Position numbers and translations under genes: made by a program. From assembly GCF_021462225.1 (NCBI RefSeq), contig NC_061804.1, positions 42,471,975-42,535,974 of the forward strand: 64,000 bases of DNA. The letters run 5' to 3'. The first letter of the stretch is position 1. Every line of letters starts with the position of its first letter. Shown here piece by piece: positions 47,441-58,435 of this stretch. Source of the stretch: Girardinichthys multiradiatus (Eukaryota; Chordata; Actinopteri; Cyprinodontiformes; Goodeidae). The notes under the pieces were generated by a model. That model saw only the letters and a program-made list of their open reading frames with translations, searched no databases and had not been told where the DNA came from.

Positions 47441-48367
47441 ATGTGCAGGTCACAAAGTGTCCACAACAGCATTTTGAAGTTTTTAGATTGTGTATTTGAT
47501 TAGGTTTGAGGGAAAAACGTGAATCCCGTATCCCTCCGCTTACAGAGTACCTGCTCTCAAGCCAGAGGTTTGGTGATGGACAAAACGTCTTTTTCCCGCC
47601 TCTTACTAATATGACTGCAGCCAACATGGCCAGAAACACTACATGTGCTCCTGGTTGTCCAACAACGCTAGTCAACTAACCATCAAATATTTGAGAGCAT
47701 ATGCTAATTTAGCAAACAGCATTAGCATGGTGAAAAACTACAAGGGAGCCACGCCTTAACGTTAATAACTTTACAAACGCCGTCGCAACAGCACGAAATA
47801 TGGCACAGCTTATTTATACAAAGTCATTCATTCTGCCTGTTCATGACCTGGTCTGTTAGATTTAACAAGTTAGGAACATTTAGTTGGCAACAAAAAGTTA
47901 GCTTGCACGGAAAGTGGCGCATTTAATAATGGCAGCTGAAACTCTGGATATGCCCATTAAACAGCGCGACAAGAATATATCCCTTAAAAACTGGTCTTTC
48001 ATGTTGCTATCCAAGAATATATTAAACATCGCTGCTTGGTTTATACTGAAATAGATTCCATACATACCGAGCTGAGCTGCACCTTGCACTTGCTTAGTTG
48101 GGGATGTAAAGGAGTCAGATACCGTTGGGCAGGATTTTCTTTTAAACTTTCTCATTTTAAGAGAGCAATATCGCGAGAAACCTTGTACTAACATGAGTGA
48201 TTCACTTTATCCCAAGATGAATTGAACATGTTAAAACACAGACTATGTATATTATGTAGTATCTACACAATGCAATTACTTTTTTGTTCAGTACATAAAA
48301 CAATTTTGTTAAAGTTAATAAAGACATTTGCATGGATTCAACAGATGCCAGTTTCCTTTTTTTCAGT
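47441..48367. other. Right part of the TIR element, no gene recognised
   Basis: Mixed composition with a CpG-containing stretch at 47500-47700. A short frame from 47626 (MARNTTCAPGCPTT) faintly recalls the start of a THAP zinc finger but stops after 17 codons. I do not call a gene. Confidence 0.4.
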
Positions 48368-48370
48368 GTA

Positions 48371-50165
48371 CGTTTAATATCGACAATAAGTGGTGCATGA
48401 TCAGAAATAACAATCTGGTGATATTCAGTTGACAATACTTTCGAAGTAAAGTAGGCATCCACAAAGAAATACTCAAGGCATCCACAAAGAAATACTCAAT
48501 CTGTGTAAAAGAATGATGTACCCGAGAGAAAAAAGAATAAGCTTTTGTAGTTGGATTAAAAAATCTCCAAGATCCACAAACCCATTCTTAAGCATAAACT
48601 CTGAAATAGAGGATTGGGACACGGTCTGGGGGTTTGACTGGTCTAAAGTGGTATCAATAGTACCACCAGAATGTCCTAGGTTTTGATCTGATGCAGTTAT
48701 CATTGAAGGTGAATAAGAATAAGGGAAAAAAGCACACTCATGCATACACACCAACCAAAATGACAAATGTACAACACCGGAAAAACAGAAAGAAAGGAAC
48801 ATCAAATTGGCTCACCACCCTACCTCCCAGGCAGATGCCTCCTTCCCAAAATGATAGAGACGGCGGTGCACACTCCCACATGGAGCAATCAAAACAAAAA
48901 TGCTCCCGACTATAAAACAATCCACAACTAACTAAGGAAGTTTCAACAAATTCATTTCTGAATAAAATGTAAGGCACAAATAAAATGGCTTACCAGTAAC
49001 CAAACTCACTGAAGTGAAACTATTTTGGTCAATCACTTTCTCAAAGAAAAATAATGTCCGGCTATGTCCTTATTGTGTAACTATTGTTTGAATGTCCTGT
49101 CCAGGTTGTACCCCATCTCCTGCACATAGACTGCTGGAGATAGGCACCAGCTTCCCCGTGACCCACTATGGAATAAGCGGTAGAAAATGACTGACTGACT
49201 GACTGTTTGAATGTATGCCTTGGGCTTTTCCGGTGAGACTTAGTCATGTTGCACATCCTCGTGTGTGATGAGTAACTTGGCCGGGTGGAGAATCCCATTA
49301 CGGACTCTATTGATACCCCCCAGCTACTGCCGAACATTGTTGAAAGCCGCACAGGCTTGTGCCATCTTAGCAGTATGATCAGGGAAGATGGAGATAGTCA
49401 TGTTAGGTATTTTTATCTGCCGCAGCTCCATGGCTTTCTGGAGAATTTTGGCACAGTCCGTGTAATAGTGCAGCCTCACTACCATAGCGAGAGGACGTTC
49501 GTTGGGTTTAGGCTCGGAGGCCATGGTCCAATGAGTTCTGTCCACAAGCGGCTCCTTCTCGAGTCTGAAAGCCTCCATCAGAAGGGCGGACATGTCCACA
49601 GTGGACAAGATGTTTTCCTCTGGTACACCAACAATGTGTATATTATTACGACAAGATCTGGACTCCAAATCCTGACATTTGTTCCCCAGATTTATCGGCT
49701 CTTTTGACATACTCTATGCTTTGGCTTGGAGAAGGACAATATCATCCGTTCGTGTAGATAGAGCCAGCTCCACCTCCGTAATGGTGCCCCTGAGCTCATT
49801 GAATTCCTGCCGCTTGGCAGTGATATCAGAGGAAAGTTTAGTTTTTAACACCAGTAATTCAGACTTGATAGTCAAGATATAATTGAAATATCTTTGTGAA
49901 GTTCTGAAAAGAGTTTAGCCATTGTGTGCTCGTCTATTTCAGCAAGCTGCAAGTTGGATGTCCCAGGCGCCGGGGAGGTTAGCTTGAGAGGCATTTTTCG
50001 CGATATCATGAATGCCAGGGATAAATAAACTGTACTTCAAAAAGTTATCAAGCGGTTAAAATAAAGAGGGCAACCCAAACGTGCCTGAAAATATTGGATA
50101 ACAACAAAACTCTGCAGGAGCTATACTCAATGAGACCTACTCCATCTTCAGCCAAGCCAGAAGTC
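48371..50165 (-). pseudogene. L1-clade LINE, 5' part: 5' UTR, ORF1 and ORF2 endonuclease
   Basis: Read from about 50165 down. The 5' UTR has AAGATGGAG near its start. ORF1 scraps begin near 49995 (MPLKLTSP) and are clear at 49324-49710: LESRSCRNNIHIVGVPEENI is the RNA-binding ORF1p core, followed by PKPNERPLAMVVRLHYYTDC. A SINE end is inserted at 49097-49203 near the end of ORF1. ORF2 endonuclease is seen at about 48805-48371, ending YHQIVISDHAPLIVDI, with the S-D-H motif. A 23 bp tandem duplication (48454-48499) breaks this frame. The next coding piece is at 42325, across the inserted TIR element. Confidence 0.8.
49097..49203 (+). mobile_element. SINE 3' end with (TGAC)n tail
   Basis: It is flanked by an 11 bp perfect target duplication, TGTTTGAATGT (49086-49096 and 49204-49214). 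The body, CCTGTCCAGGTTGTACCCC to GCGGTAGAAAATGACTGAC, matches 21968-22073. It is 5'-truncated and lies inside the L1 LINE. Confidence 0.9.
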
Positions 50166-50283
50166 CACACAAAGACCTTTCAAATGCAAATTCTTTGTAT
50201 TTCTTGTATTGTCTATGTTTAATCAATGGCTAAATTATATAAGACTAATGATAAAAATGAAAAATCTGGTTGATGAAGATATA

Positions 50284-51892
50284 CAGGTCCTTCTCAAAAT
50301 ATTAGCATATTGTGATAAAGTTCATTATTTTCCATAATGTCATGATGAAAATTTAACATTCATATATTTTAGAGTCATTGCACACTAAGTGAAGTATTTC
50401 AGGTCTTTTATTGTCTTAATACGGATGATTTTGGCATACAGCTCATAAAAACCCAAAATTCCTATCTTACAAAAATTAGCATATTTCATCCGACCAATAA
50501 AAAAAAAGTGTTTTTAATACAAAAAACGTCAACCTTCAAATAATCATGTACAGTTATGCACTCAATACTTGGTCGGGAATCCTTTTGCAGAAATAACTGC
50601 TTCAATGCGGCGTGGCATGGAGGCAATCAGCCTGTGGCACTGCTGAGGTCTTATGGAGGCCCAGGATGCTTCGATAGCGGCCTTTAGCTCATCCAGAGTG
50701 CTGGGTCTTGAGTCTCTCAACGTTCTCTTCACAATATCCCACAGATTCTCTATAGGGTTCAGGTCAGGAGAGTTGGCAGGCCAATTGAGCACAGTGATAC
50801 CATGGTCAGCAAACCATTTACCAGTGGTTTGGCCCTGTGAGCAGGTGCCAGGTTGTGCTGAAAAATGAAATCTTAATCTCCATAAAGCTTTTCAGCAGAT
50901 GGAAGCATGAAGTGCTCCAAAATCTCCTGATAGCTAGCTGCATTGACCCTGCCCTTGATAAAACACAGTGGACCAACACCAGCAACTGACACGGCACCCC
51001 AGACCATCACTGACTGTGGGTACTTGACACTGGACTTCTGGCATTTTCGCATTTCCTTCTCCCCAGTCTTCCTCCAGACTCTGGCACCTTGATTTCCAAA
51101 TGACATGCAGAATTTGCTTTCATCTGAAAAAGTACTTTGGACCACTGAGCAACAGTCCAGTGCTGCTTCTCTGTAGCCCAGGTCAGGCGCTTCTGCCGCT
51201 GTTTCTGATTCAAAAGTGGCTTGACCTGGGGAATGCGGCACCTGTAGCCCATTTCCTGCACACACCTGTGCACAGTGGCTCTGGATGTTTCTACTCCAGA
51301 CTCAGTCCACTGCTTCCGCAGGTCCCCCAAGGTCTGGAATCGGCCCTACTCCACAATCTTCCTCAGGGTCCAGTCACCTCTTCTCGTTGTGCAGCGTTTT
51401 CTGCCACACTTTTTCCTTCCCACAGACTTCCCACTGAGGTGCCTTGATACAGCACTCTGGGAACAGCCTATTCGTTCAGAAATTTCTTTCTGTGTCTTAC
51501 CCTCTTGCTTGAGGGTGTCAATAGTGGCCTTCTGGACAGCAGTCAGGTCGGCAGTCTTACCCATGATTGGGGTTTTGAGTGATGAACCAGGCTGGGAGTT
51601 TTAAAGGTCTCAGGAATCTTTTGCAGGTGTTTAGAGTTAACTTGTTGATTCAGATGATTAGGTTCATAGCTTGTTTAGAGACCTTTTTAATGATATGCTA
51701 ATTTTGTGAGATAGGAATTTTGGGTTTTCATGAGCTGTATGCCAAAATCATTCGTATTATGACAAAAAAAGACCTGAAATATTTCATTTAGTGTGCAATG
51801 TATCTAAAATATATGAATGTTAAATTTTCATCATTACATTATGGAAAATAATTAACTTTATCACACTATGCTAATATTTTGAGAAGGACCTG
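50284..51892 (-). mobile_element. Tc1 element B, full length
   Basis: TA flanks both ends. Terminal inverted repeats start CAGGTCCTTCTCAAAATATT, and similarity extends well beyond 100 bases on each side (ATTAGCATATTGTGATAAAG left, its near complement right). Length is 1609 bp. Confidence 0.93.
50562..51564 (-). pseudogene. Tc1 element B transposase, disrupted
   Basis: From ATG 51564: MGKTADLTAVQKATIDTLKQ, then a helix-turn-helix with KEISERIGCSQSAVSRHLSG. An in-frame TAG lies near 51346. The frame continues with WTESGVETSRATVHRCVQEM. A one-base deletion near 51130 shifts the frame inside the first catalytic block (LFSDESKFCM readable in the next frame). A stop lies near 50873, followed by FQHNLAPAH, where the second catalytic aspartate is replaced by asparagine. 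The glutamate block SPDLNPIENLWDIVKR is intact, and the C-terminus ends ISAKGFPTKY at 50562. About 334 codons in all, typical of Tc1. Confidence 0.92.
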
Positions 51893-52139
51893 TAGCTTAA
51901 CAGGGTCCACTCCTATCACAGAACATAACTAAACATGTCTCAACAGATGACAGCTTGTACAGTCCAAGACTCTAAAATCTGACTCAAGAAATGCTTAAAT
52001 GAAAGACTATCATAATCAGATCATACAATACTGAAAGACTGACTCTGGTGTTTGATGAAGACTTGGAGACATCCCACAGTAAAAAAAGTGATCCATAAAA
52101 ATGAAATGCTTTCATCATAATAACTAATACCAATCTGTA

Positions 52140-53087
52140 CAAGGGTTGGACAATGAAACTGAAACACCTGCCATTTTAGTGTGGGAGGTTTCATGGCTAA
52201 ATTGGACCAGCCTGGCAGCCAGTCTTCATTGATTGCACATTGCACCAGTAAGAGCAGAGTGTGAAGGTTCAATTAGCAGGGTAAGAGCAGAGTTTTGCTC
52301 AAAATATTGAAATGCACACAACATTATGGGTGACATACCAGAGTTCAAAAGAGGACAAATTGTTGGTGCATGTCTTGCTGGCGCATCTGTGACCAAGACA
52401 GCAAGTCTTTGTGATGTATCAAGAGCCACGGTATCCAGGGTAATGTCAGCATACCACCAAGAAGGACCAACCACATCCAACAGGATTAACTGTGGATGCA
52501 AGAGGAAGCTGTCTGAAAGGGATGTTCGGGTGCTAACCCGGATTGTGTCCAAAAAACATAAAACCACGGCTGCCCAAATCACGGCAGAATTAAATGTGCA
52601 CCTCAACTCTCCTGTTTCCACCAGAACTGTCCGTCGGGAGCTCCACAGGGTCAATATACACGGCCGGGCTGCTATAGCCAAACCTTTGGTCACTCATGCC
52701 AATGCCAAACGTCGGTTTCAATGGTGCAAGGAGCGCAAATCTTGGGCTGTGGACAATGTGAAACATGTATTGTTCTCTGATGAGTCCACCTTTACTGTTT
52801 TCCACAAATCCGGGAGAGTTACGGTGTGAAGAAGCCCCAAAGAAATGTACCACCCAGACTGTTGCATGCCCAGAGTGAAGCATGGGGGTGGATCTGTGAT
52901 GGTTTGGGCTGCCATATCAAGGCATTCCCTTGGCCCAATATTTGTGCTAGATGGACTGTGCAGGACTTGTATATGTCATTCCCAAGGCGAATTGATGGTG
53001 TATTGGCCGCAAAAGGAGGCCCTACACCATACTAATAAATGTTTGTGGTCTAAAACCAGGTGTTTCAGTTTCATTGTCCAACCCGTG
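52140..53087 (+). mobile_element. Tc1 element C, internally deleted
   Basis: TA flanks both ends (52138-52139 and 53088-53089). The terminal inverted repeats read CAAGGGTTGGACAATGAAAC and the complement of GTTTCATTGTCCAACCCGTG. At 948 bp it is well short of a full Tc1 element because part of the transposase gene is missing. Confidence 0.92.
52326..53038 (+). pseudogene. Tc1 element C transposase with central deletion
   Basis: From ATG 52326 (MGDIPEFKRGQIVGACLAGA) the DNA-binding domains are intact, with SVTKTASLCDVSRATVSRV and KTTAAQITAELNV. The first catalytic aspartate is in VLFSDESTFTVF. A TGA at 52827-52829 replaces an expected tryptophan; the frame continues VKHGGGSVMVWAAISRHSLG. After about 52960 the sequence jumps to the C-terminus (FPRRIDGVLAAKGGPTPY), so the second aspartate and the glutamate blocks are deleted. 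Confidence 0.9.
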
Positions 53088-53513
53088 TAGTTATCGGTGT
53101 AGCTCTGGTGATACAGGATATCCTGGTACTACAATGTGACAGTGTTTGTTGTTTGAATACTGTCAGTCTGGTCAGACACTCACTATTGCTACAACACTAC
53201 CTGACATCATGACGGTTGGGTGAAATAGGCCTTGATGAGGCCCCTGTCACTTTTATATCATTTGTACTGCAGAGTTTTGGGTTCTAGGTGAAAAAAATAA
53301 ATGATGACAAAGTGACAAAAAAAGCATCAAATAATATAACCATAGTGTAAAGAAATGTGACTTATTAATGATGCAAAGTTGGCATCTAAGTCAAAGTTTC
53401 CTATTGAAGGCTTAATATCTATTTACTGTTCCTTAAGGAGTCTGGATTGCATTTAAATATCTGTTTAGAGTCTTAAACACTCCAATGCTGCCAATCTCTA
53501 CTTTGGTCTAACC

Positions 53514-53684
53514 CACAGGTGTCAAACTCCAGTCCTCGACAGCCGGTAACCTGCAATTTTTAGATGTTCCTCTGTTTCAACACACCTAATAATTAGGCTC
53601 TGGAAAACTGACTGCAGCCATTTGTTTGAGGTGTGTTGGACCAGGGACACATCTAAAAGTTGCAGGACACTGGCATTGTTGCTG
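53514..53684. mobile_element. hAT-type MITE, 3' end missing
   Basis: CAGGTGTCAAACTCCAGTCC begins a short element whose halves are inverted copies: CTGCAATTTTTAGATGTTCC on the left against CACATCTAAAAGTTGCAG on the right. It stops at GGACACTGGC, before the terminal inverted repeat. It is familiar as a very common fish MITE with hAT-like ends. Confidence 0.75.
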
Positions 53685-53734
53685 AAGTCTTGCGGTTCAT
53701 TAAAATGCTAATTTTGCTAACCTAACTCATGCTG

Positions 53735-56390
53735 ATATTTTTGTTAGATTTATGATTATTGATTAATTAATCTTTATCAATAATTATAATTAAAAATCAT
53801 AATTTGATAAAATTTATTTCTTAACCAAAATCCTTATTTATGAATCGAGACCAGAGAAGTCTTCTGGTGTTGTAATTGTGGCTCAACGCCTTTGATAATT
53901 ACAACCGTTAAATACTCAGTAATAATTAATAACTATTACCAGTTTTGTTGTCCGCTGAGCCAACCCCTCCCTCCTACTTCCTTAATTCTAAAAGGGATTG
54001 CTCAATCCAGCTCTCCATCCAACGGGTCCGGACTTCCCTAAACCTGAGAGGTCTTACTAAATAGGTTTACTGAAAGTTCTGTTTAAGCTGGTGTCGGGAA
54101 ATGACTCGCCTAGCCTCTGACAGCCTACATCCAAAAGTCTCACCCTTCTTCAACTGGAGGTCCGGGTGACCGAGTAGCCTCTCGCAGTCATCCACACCTT
54201 CGACAGTCACTTTTGTTCACGGCTGCTCATTCCCTAATTTACAACTGGCACTTGGTATATGGGCTAGGTTAATTTTAGTAGCTCGGAACAAGCTTCAAGG
54301 GCATTGTTTTGTCAAACTTTGGCTAAGGCAACCAATAAAAACCTCCTAATACATCTCAGAACCAGGCAACAAGACTTTTTACCACCACTGAAAAACCAAC
54401 AGTATAGTGACTCAAATAATTGAATGTCCACGAATGAACTAGAATTTTATATGCTTGCTTTAATTAGTAACGCTTTGGCAGGAGTCAGTAACAGCTTAAA
54501 TTCAGCAATACAATTAATTATCACAAAAATAGAAATTAATCAATCAACACAACCTGTCTTTCCCTGATGCTGAAACTAGTGGATTTAAAGAGGCTTTTGA
54601 AGACGGAGACTCATCCATGAACCTGATGGAGAAGAATTCTTCTGGTGACAACGAGTGGTTTCTTGAAGGGAATATGACTTAATCTTCAGTTTTCTTCCTT
54701 TAAGTGGCATGTACTGATGCTCTAAAACTTGATGGTTAAACTGGATCTTTGTTGTTCTTTGTCCCCAAAGGTACTGGTTTCCAGGGACTGAAGAGTTGAG
54801 GGAAAACCGGAGACACAAATGAGTTTGAGTCAGGACTTCCAGATGCCTGAATCTTGGAGCAATCAGCTGTTCACCGATCAAGTTCACTTCTGTTGTCTGG
54901 ATAAAAAAGCTTTCAGATGAAATCAGATTCCTAATTGTGAGGCACAGTCCTTCAAAGGCAACGGGTTGATCCTCTGTTAAATGCAGTCGATCAGCTGGGC
55001 TGTGTCTCTGATCTGATTCCTCTGTGGCATCTCTCCGATCTTGTTTGCTGGTCTTCTGCGAGAAATACAACCCTGTTTCCTCTTTTTCCATTGCTTTTAT
55101 AGTGCTTGGAGTCCTCCTCAGTCAAGCCCTTATTAGGAAACTTTAGTGTGCCTGCAGTCCTCCTCAGTCAAGCCCTTATTAGGAAACTAAGTTGTTGTAT
55201 ACTCATACTGGGATTTAGTCATCTGGCTCTCGGCTACAGTTCTTCCCCTATTCTGCTCAGTTGTAACCTTGTTCAGTGTTATACATATCATCTTTCAGCT
55301 TTCAATATTTAGCTTTTAAAACATTGTTTCAAAATCATCACATCACTTCATTTTCCAGTTCTTAACCACATTTCTATCATACATCTTTTGATTTGTTAAT
55401 CAAAATCTACTAACTTTATTCATTACATGTAAAAGGTATAATCATCAACTAACCTTTATTCATTACATACAAAAATATAGAATCATCATACATCATTCCT
55501 TGGATATAATTGTTTATACTTTTGCATGAGAAAACATAAGACAGATAATTAATGGCTCCATACAGTCCTCTCCAGTTTCTCAGCTTGATTATAAGAACAT
55601 TGCACACACCACACACAAGGATATTTTTGTTATAACTTTCATGGGGTTAATTGTGAGCATTTACTATGTGCAGTATGGATTACATGGCAAGATCTCACCT
55701 TATTTTGACACCAGAGATGTCACTGTTTAATCGGCCGTTTCTGCCGAAACGTGTGGAACTTCAACCTTATCTTGACTGACGAATCACTCTTGCACAAAAT
55801 AAACACAAAACGCCTTCTGTTTATTTATGTGAACATTTATTAAATCACAGCCCTGATACAATCCGTTCTTCCGATTTAATAATCTTCACCTACTCAAACA
55901 TGCAAAGTTCTACACAAAAGGGGTAAAATATCTAACTGAACAAAAATAAAGCAAAACAGCAGTGTGGTATGGGACCAAACCAGCAGTTATGGCAAAAATG
56001 ATAATATGACAAAGGGGTGTGGTGGTGAGTGGAGGTGGGGAGCGGAGCTCAAACTGTAACTCAGTTATACTCAGTCATAAAACATCCCCCAACGCTGGGC
56101 GAGGTGAGCAGACAAAGGGTTATAAAACTTTTGGCGGCAAGCTAGTAAGTAGTAAGGTTGAAGACAAAGAAAATGGTGAATTTCACCATGAGGTTATAAC
56201 AGTCCAGTCTCACAGCGCACCTGCGCTTGCTCTCAGGTGTTCACCAACCCCGCAATACACACACAAAGCTGGGTAGCGCAGCGACTTCCAGGCATCCAAC
56301 ACGGCACATCAAAGTTTCAATAAAAGGGTTACATGCACATATAATTCAGAACACATTAGATTAAATAGCGAATCTCATCGCACTAAAACC
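53735..56390 (-). repeat. Inverted LTR-like sequence, interrupted or of a longer subfamily
   Basis: On the minus strand it ends ATAATCATAAATCTAACA at 53735, consistent with an LTR 3' end. Two blocks match the LTR at 12461-13985 in order: 55690-55840 (ACAGTGACAT, AGATAAGGTTGAAGTTCC) and 53740-53960 (TTTTGGTTAAGAAATAA, AACACCAGAAGACTTCTCTG). The intervening 1.7 kb has no match there, so it is either an insertion or subfamily-specific sequence. The 168-residue frame at 54585-55091 (minus) has no recognised motif. The right border near 56390 is approximate. Confidence 0.55.
55110..55188 (+). repeat. 33 bp direct repeat
   Basis: AGTCCTCCTCAGTCAAGCCC and the 13 following bases occur identically at 55110-55142 and 55156-55188, with a period of 46. 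Confidence 0.93.
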
Positions 56391-56429
56391 TCCTGTACCC
56401 TGCCCAGACTTTCTGAGAAAGAAATAAAA

Positions 56430-57197
56430 ATCAGAATCAGAATCAGCTTTATTGCCAAGTTCGTACATACAAACAAGGAATTTGACTCCGGTACACTTTG
56501 CTCTTTTGTTCTGTTTTTGCATTACAGAATATACAAATTTACAATTTACAATGTACAATATACACATAACTAATAGAAAAGGTGCATTTGCAACATCTGT
56601 ATGCTGTTGTTCTGTACTCCATTGAATGTTCATCAGAGAAACAGCCTGGGGGAAGAAACTGTCTCTGTGGCGGCTGGTTTTAGTGAACAGTGCTCTGTAG
56701 CGGCGGCCTGAAGGTAAAGCTCTAAACAGTTTATGTGCAGGGTGTGTGGGGTCTGCAGAGAATTGCAGCTCTTTTCTTGACCCTAGACCCGTATAAGTCC
56801 TGGATGGAGGGAAGGTCAGCTCTGATTATTCTCTCTGCAGTCCTGATTATTTGTTGCAGTCTGGACCTGTCCTGTTTTGTGGATCAGCCAAACCACACTG
56901 AGATGGATGAAGATAGGACAGACTGAATGATGGCAGTGTAGAAGATGACCAACAGCTCCTGTGGAAGGTTGAACTTCTTGAGTTGCCTCAGGAAGTACAG
57001 TCTCTGCTGGGCCTTCTTTCGAACAGTGTCTATGTGCGAAGACCATCTCAGGTCCTCAGAGATGGTGGTTCCTAAGAACCCGAAGTGGTCCACGGCCGAT
57101 ACAGTGTTGTTGAGGATGGTGAGGGGGGTGTATGGGGGTGGTGTTCTCCGAAAGTCCACCACCATTTCCACAGTCTTGAGTGGGTTCAGTTCAAGGT
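56430..57197 (-). mobile_element. 5'-truncated L2/Maui-type LINE, inverted
   Basis: On the minus strand it begins within the RT ORF (CCTTGAACTGAACCCACTCA; ORF1-like frames include VEMVVDFRRTPPPYTPL and LGTTISEDLRWSSHIDTVRK), continues to the ORF end, and then the 3' UTR to CAATAAAGCTGATTCTGATT at 56430. It separates the LTR-like block on the left from the ERV on the right; no clear target duplication is seen. Confidence 0.9.
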
Positions 57198-57578
57198 AGG
57201 ATGGGTTTTACTTGTCGCTGTCTTCCTTCTGAGCGGGGTTGAGAGAGAATGGGGTGGAAGTTGGAAGTTAATGTGTGTCCACAGTTGTTGGATGGGTGCA
57301 AAAACTTGTTATCACTCATGTAAAAACCTTGGGTTGGAAGGCACCTGCACTATGCCTTCCTCCCTGTGTGTGTGAGATCATTGTTATCTCTGTGTGAACC
57401 AGCCTCCTTTCCGTCTCACACACACACACCCTGTCTGAACTGTCTGTTGAACTGTGCATATAAATAAAGAGATAGGGTGTCAAAACTTTGTAGTTTCACT
57501 GCAAAGTGGGCTACCCTTGTCACAAGTAACTATGACTGTATCGTTCTTACCTCTGAGTTGACTAAATAATACCTAACA
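57198..57578 (+). repeat. 3' part of the ERV 5' LTR
   Basis: It contains CATATAAATAAAGAGAT near 57457-57473, a TATA box overlapping an AATAAA, and ends ACCTAACA five bases before the primer site. Its 5' part is displaced or destroyed by the L2 fragment. Confidence 0.65.
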
Positions 57579-57583
57579 TTTAT

Positions 57584-57602
57584 TGGTCCTTCGAAGCCGG
57601 AT
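57584..57602 (+). promoter_or_regulatory. ERV primer-binding site, tRNA-Tyr type
   Basis: TGGTCCTTCGAAGCCGGAT is complementary to the 3' end of vertebrate tRNA-Tyr (...CCGGCTCGAAGGACCA) with one extra A. It gives the ERV's orientation and the start of its internal region. Confidence 0.72.
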
Positions 57603-57726
57603 TAATTCAATAACCTTATTTCTCTTTGCTTTAACAGTGACTCTGGGATCCGTGGGGGAAGCCTGACGTCGAGCGAAGCACCGCTGCACAGCCTCCTTTA
57701 GCCGGAGTGGCTGAAAGTCCCGGTGT

Positions 57727-57740
57727 GTGTGAATTCACAC
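57727..57740 (+). other. 14-base perfect palindrome, candidate dimer-linkage site
   Basis: GTGTGAATTCACAC is fully self-complementary. It lies between the primer site and the splice donor, where retroviral RNA dimerisation palindromes are found. The role is inferred. Confidence 0.4.
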
Positions 57741-57816
57741 CTGGCCAGTGGGTTATAGCCTTCCTCTGCGCGGGGTGACTCTCACAGGGTTCAAAGAGTC
57801 ACCAAGAAGTCAACTC

Positions 57817-57825
57817 CGAGGTGAG
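57817..57825 (+). promoter_or_regulatory. Candidate major splice donor of the ERV
   Basis: CGAG followed by GTGAG (cut after 57820) is close to the donor consensus and lies in the leader upstream of gag, as expected for a retroviral subgenomic env transcript. Confidence 0.45.
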
Positions 57826-57850
57826 ACAGTTTTAAAATACAGTTCATAGG

Positions 57851-58218
57851 AAAAGTACTTAACAGTCGTTGGTAGTGCGTCGCCGGTAAGGACGCTGCAT
57901 TCGAATGGTTTTATTCCACCGTGAAAGGGATAGTGACAAATTTGGTACAATCCCGCCGTGAAGGGGATTAAAGAAAACGACTGAGGATTATTCCCCTGCG
58001 AGGGAATAGAGTAAGCGCTATATAAATAAAAGAAGAAAAGTACTTAAAAGTCGTTGGTAGTGCGTCGCCGGTAAGGACGCTGCATTGGGATGGTTTTATT
58101 CCACCGTGAAAGGAATAGTGACAAATTAAGGTAGGGCCCCGCCAAGAAGGGGGCCAAATAAAACGACTAAGGGTTATTCCCCTGCGAGGGAATAGAATAA
58201 GCGCTATAAAAGTAAAAA
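57851..58218 (+). repeat. Duplicated hairpin array in the ERV leader
   Basis: Two tandem units with a period of 185 bases (57851-58035 and 58036-58218). Each contains four hairpins, with stems GCGTC/GACGC, TATTCC/GG(A or G)ATA, AATCCC/GGGATT (second unit GGCCCC/GGGGCC) and TATTCCC/GGGAATA. The first three have 9-nt loops of the pattern RCCRNNAAR. The third stem differs at three pairs between units yet stays fully paired. Confidence 0.85.
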
Positions 58219-58435
58219 GAACGGAGTAAATTGAGCTCATAAAATAACACCAAGTTAACTTAGAAAAATTACAAGGTACCTGAAACTAACTGTGTGACTG
58301 TGTTGTGTGTGTTTGGAGGACTAAGCATTTTAATAGAATCATAGCAGGATTCTGCTAGTCCTGTGTTTTCTTTTGCCCAGATTAAAACTACGTACTGGTG
58401 ACTTTGGAGATTCAGGTCGGATTTCATTCCAGAAA

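Noticed and set aside
47626..47680. A THAP-like start MARNTTCAPGC
   Set aside because: Only 17 codons before a stop, with no following THAP residues and no splice evidence. Too weak to annotate.
54585..55091. A 168-residue minus-strand frame
   Set aside because: No recognised motif, and it lies inside LTR-like non-coding sequence with direct repeats. Treated as chance.
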